The translations under genes were made by a program, and so were the position numbers. Source: Nitrospirota bacterium (GTDB lineage: Bacteria; Nitrospirota; CAKKRA01; 9FT-COMBO-42-15). From it: a DNA stretch of 6,583 nucleotides. Shown one piece after another: positions 5,329-6,583 of the stretch (position 1 is the first letter of the stretch; each line of letters begins with the position of its first letter). The stretch spans positions 1 through 6,583 of the forward strand of contig JACPZJ010000039.1 of the NCBI GenBank assembly GCA_016195585.1, given 5' to 3'. Under the pieces are notes generated by a model that was not told the origin of the DNA, made no database searches, and was given only the letters and a program-made list of their open reading frames with translations.

Positions 5329-6013
5329 TGCTGAAAATGTAAAGGCAGTTAGAACCAGAATAGAACAAGCTGCAAAGAGGTCAGGCAGGGATGTTAAGTA
5401 TATAAAGCTAATTGCTGTAACAAAGACTGTTGATATAAATAGAATAAAAGAGGCAGTAGAGGCGGGCTTAAAGATTTTTGGAGAGAATCGTGTTCAGGAG
5501 GCACAAAAGAAAGTTACGAGTTACGAGTTGAGAGTTACGAGTGGAAAAATTGAGTGGCATTTTATTGGCCATCTGCAGACAAACAAGGTTAAAGATGTGG
5601 TTGGCAGCTTTGAGCTTATACACGCTGTTGACAGCCTGAGATTGTCAGAGGAGATAGACAGGCAGGCAAAAAAGAGGGGTATTGTTCAGGATATACTTAT
5701 AGAGGTAAAGCTTTCGGAAGAGGAGTCCAAGTATGGCATTACAGAAGAGGAGCTTTTACCACTGATTGAGAGCGTATCTAAATTTAATAACATAAAGCTG
5801 CTTGGCCTTATGGCAATTCCGCCTTTTTTTGATGATGCTGAAAAGACAAGGCCATATTTTAAAAGATTAAGGGAATTAAGGGATGAGGCAGTAAAAAATG
5901 GATTTAATCTGCCTGAGCTGTCTATGGGCATGTCCCATGATTTTGAGACAGCAATAGAAGAAGGCGCAACTATGGTAAGGATAGGGACAGCTATATTTGG
6001 GGAGAGGAAATAA
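5318..6013 (+). CDS. yggS: YggS/PROSC pyridoxal phosphate homeostasis protein
   Basis: This family binds pyridoxal 5'-phosphate on a lone TIM-barrel domain and keeps free PLP in balance; it has no known catalytic reaction, and loss disturbs amino acid metabolism. From the ATG at 5318 the protein has 231 residues, and LIAVTK puts the PLP lysine at K36, the same number as in E. coli YggS, which favours this start over the TTG at 5309. Neither has a clear ribosome site. Other motifs are FGENRVQEA (to residue 62), EWHFIGHLQTNK (from 79) and the phosphate-binding end SMGMSHDFETAIEEGATMVRIGTAIFG. Residues 66-75 (VTSYELRVTS) are encoded by a heptamer repeat in the normally variable loop between ENRVQEA and EWHFIG. 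The gene ends 4 bases before proC, a common pairing. Confidence 0.95.
   Translation: MSYIAENVKAVRTRIEQAAKRSGRDVKYIKLIAVTKTVDINRIKEAVEAGLKIFGENRVQEAQKKVTSYELRVTSGKIEWHFIGHLQTNKVKDVVGSFELIHAVDSLRLSEEIDRQAKKRGIVQDILIEVKLSEEESKYGITEEELLPLIESVSKFNNIKLLGLMAIPPFFDDAEKTRPYFKRLRELRDEAVKNGFNLPELSMGMSHDFETAIEEGATMVRIGTAIFGERK
5513..5540. repeat. Heptamer direct repeat, four copies, inside yggS
   Basis: Four tandem heptamers within the coding region: GTTACGA at 5513-5519 and 5520-5526, GTTGAGA at 5527-5533 and GTTACGA at 5534-5540. The third is degenerate. On the other strand the unit reads TCGTAAC, which shares its CGTAA core with the array at the end of the radical SAM gene. It encodes VTSYELRVTS in frame. 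Confidence 0.85.
6001..6007 (+). promoter_or_regulatory. Ribosome binding site of proC inside the yggS end
   Basis: GGAGAGG lies 10 bases before the proC ATG at 6018 and overlaps the last codons of yggS (GER). It supports the ATG as the proC start and co-translation of the two genes. Confidence 0.55.
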
Positions 6014-6017
6014 AAAT

Positions 6018-6583
6018 ATGATAGGCTTTATTGGCGGTGGAAATATGGCAGAGGCACTTATAAAAGGGATTAGGGGCAAGGGGCAAGGGTCAAGGGAAGA
6101 GATATTTGTATCAGAGCCGAGAGAAGATAGAAAAAAATATTTAGAGCAGACTTATAGCATAAAGACTACATCGGACAACAAAGAGGTGGCATCTTCATGC
6201 AATATTATAATCCTTGCTGTGAAGCCCCAGAATATGGCTTCTGTTCTTGATGAGATAGCAGATGTTATTACAGATGAAAAGACGGTTGTATCAATAGCAG
6301 CCGGGATAAAATTATCATTTCTTCAATCAAAATTAAAAACAAAGAGGCTCATAAGGGTAATGCCAAACACGCCTGCCCTTGTTCAGGAAGGCATGAGTGT
6401 GATATCCCTTTGCGAGTGTTTCTCAGACACAGACATTGCCACAGTCAGAGAGATTTTTATGTCTATTGGAAAGGTCTTAACGCTTCCTGAAAAAAATATG
6501 AACGCTGTCACGGCATTGTCAGGCAGCGGCCCTGCCTTTATTGCATTATTTGTAGAGGCAATGATAGAATCAGGCGAGAGAAT
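6018..6583 (+). CDS. proC: Pyrroline-5-carboxylate reductase ProC, 3' end missing
   Basis: ProC reduces 1-pyrroline-5-carboxylate to L-proline with NAD(P)H, the last step of proline synthesis, in the cytoplasm. The open frame runs 188 codons from the ATG to the window edge without a stop; the family is usually near 270 residues. Visible are the Rossmann glycine motif GFIGGGNMAEAL (3-14), AVKPQ (67-71), RVMPNTPALV (about 113-122) and the start of the signature TALSGSGPAF (165-174) in the helical C-terminal domain. Residues 19-28 (RGKGQGSREE), just after the first helix, are encoded by a four-copy heptamer array and look like a foreign loop. The gene starts 4 bases after yggS, with a ribosome site inside the yggS end; yggS and proC are neighbours in many bacteria. 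Confidence 0.95.
   Translation, partial: MIGFIGGGNMAEALIKGIRGKGQGSREEIFVSEPREDRKKYLEQTYSIKTTSDNKEVASSCNIIILAVKPQNMASVLDEIADVITDEKTVVSIAAGIKLSFLQSKLKTKRLIRVMPNTPALVQEGMSVISLCECFSDTDIATVREIFMSIGKVLTLPEKNMNAVTALSGSGPAFIALFVEAMIESGER
6073..6100. repeat. Heptamer direct repeat, four copies, inside proC
   Basis: Tandem heptamers GGGGCAA at 6073-6079 and 6080-6086, GGGTCAA at 6087-6093 and a degenerate GGGAAGA at 6094-6100. The array is translated in frame as part of RGKGQGSREE, between the first helix and second strand of the Rossmann domain. GGGTCAA is one base short of the octamer GGGTTCAA found before yggS. Confidence 0.75.

Overview
The window is the distal end of a bacterial division and cell wall (dcw) cluster running into a block of housekeeping genes, all on the + strand. 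In order: the 3' end of ftsQ, ftsA, ftsZ, a B12-binding-type radical SAM protein, pgeF (yfiH, multicopper/laccase-fold), yggS (PLP homeostasis) and the 5' part of proC, which runs off the right edge. No gene looks broken. Moderate G+C, heavy use of AGG/AGA/ATA codons, TTG start of ftsA, strong AGGAGG ribosome sites and the order ftsQ-ftsA-ftsZ-radical SAM-pgeF-yggS-proC suggest an anaerobic, Gram-negative-type lineage such as Desulfobacterota (old Deltaproteobacteria) or Nitrospirota, possibly an uncultured one. That placement is inference, not proven by anything here.

Region by region: 1-137 is the FtsQ tail. 138-235 is a spacer filled by a perfect 26-base palindrome nested inside a second 10-base inverted repeat. 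236-1468 is FtsA. 1469-1518 carries a terminator-like hairpin in an unexpected place, just before the ftsZ ribosome site. 1519-2673 is FtsZ, with two PTFLR motifs in its tail. 2677-4356 is the radical SAM gene, 3 bases after ftsZ. 4357-4460 holds a heptamer repeat and a palindromic element. 4461-5216 is PgeF. 5217-5317 holds an inverted pair of four-copy octamer arrays. 5318-6013 is YggS, and 6018 to the end is ProC.

The genes fit together functionally. FtsZ forms the division ring, FtsA tethers it to the membrane, and FtsQ links the ring to the septal wall synthases. PgeF edits peptidoglycan precursors, and YggS and ProC are commonly linked metabolic genes. The spacing suggests one or two transcripts, probably modulated at the hairpins.

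No new enzyme system is visible. The unusual layer is the repeats. Nearly every gene boundary, and two coding regions (yggS and proC), carry short direct repeats of 7, 8 or 9 bases, usually in four copies with one or two degenerate. The two coding arrays sit in-frame in surface-loop positions of otherwise conserved proteins. This looks like a genome with active or recently active short tandem/palindromic repeat families that tolerate insertion into genes.
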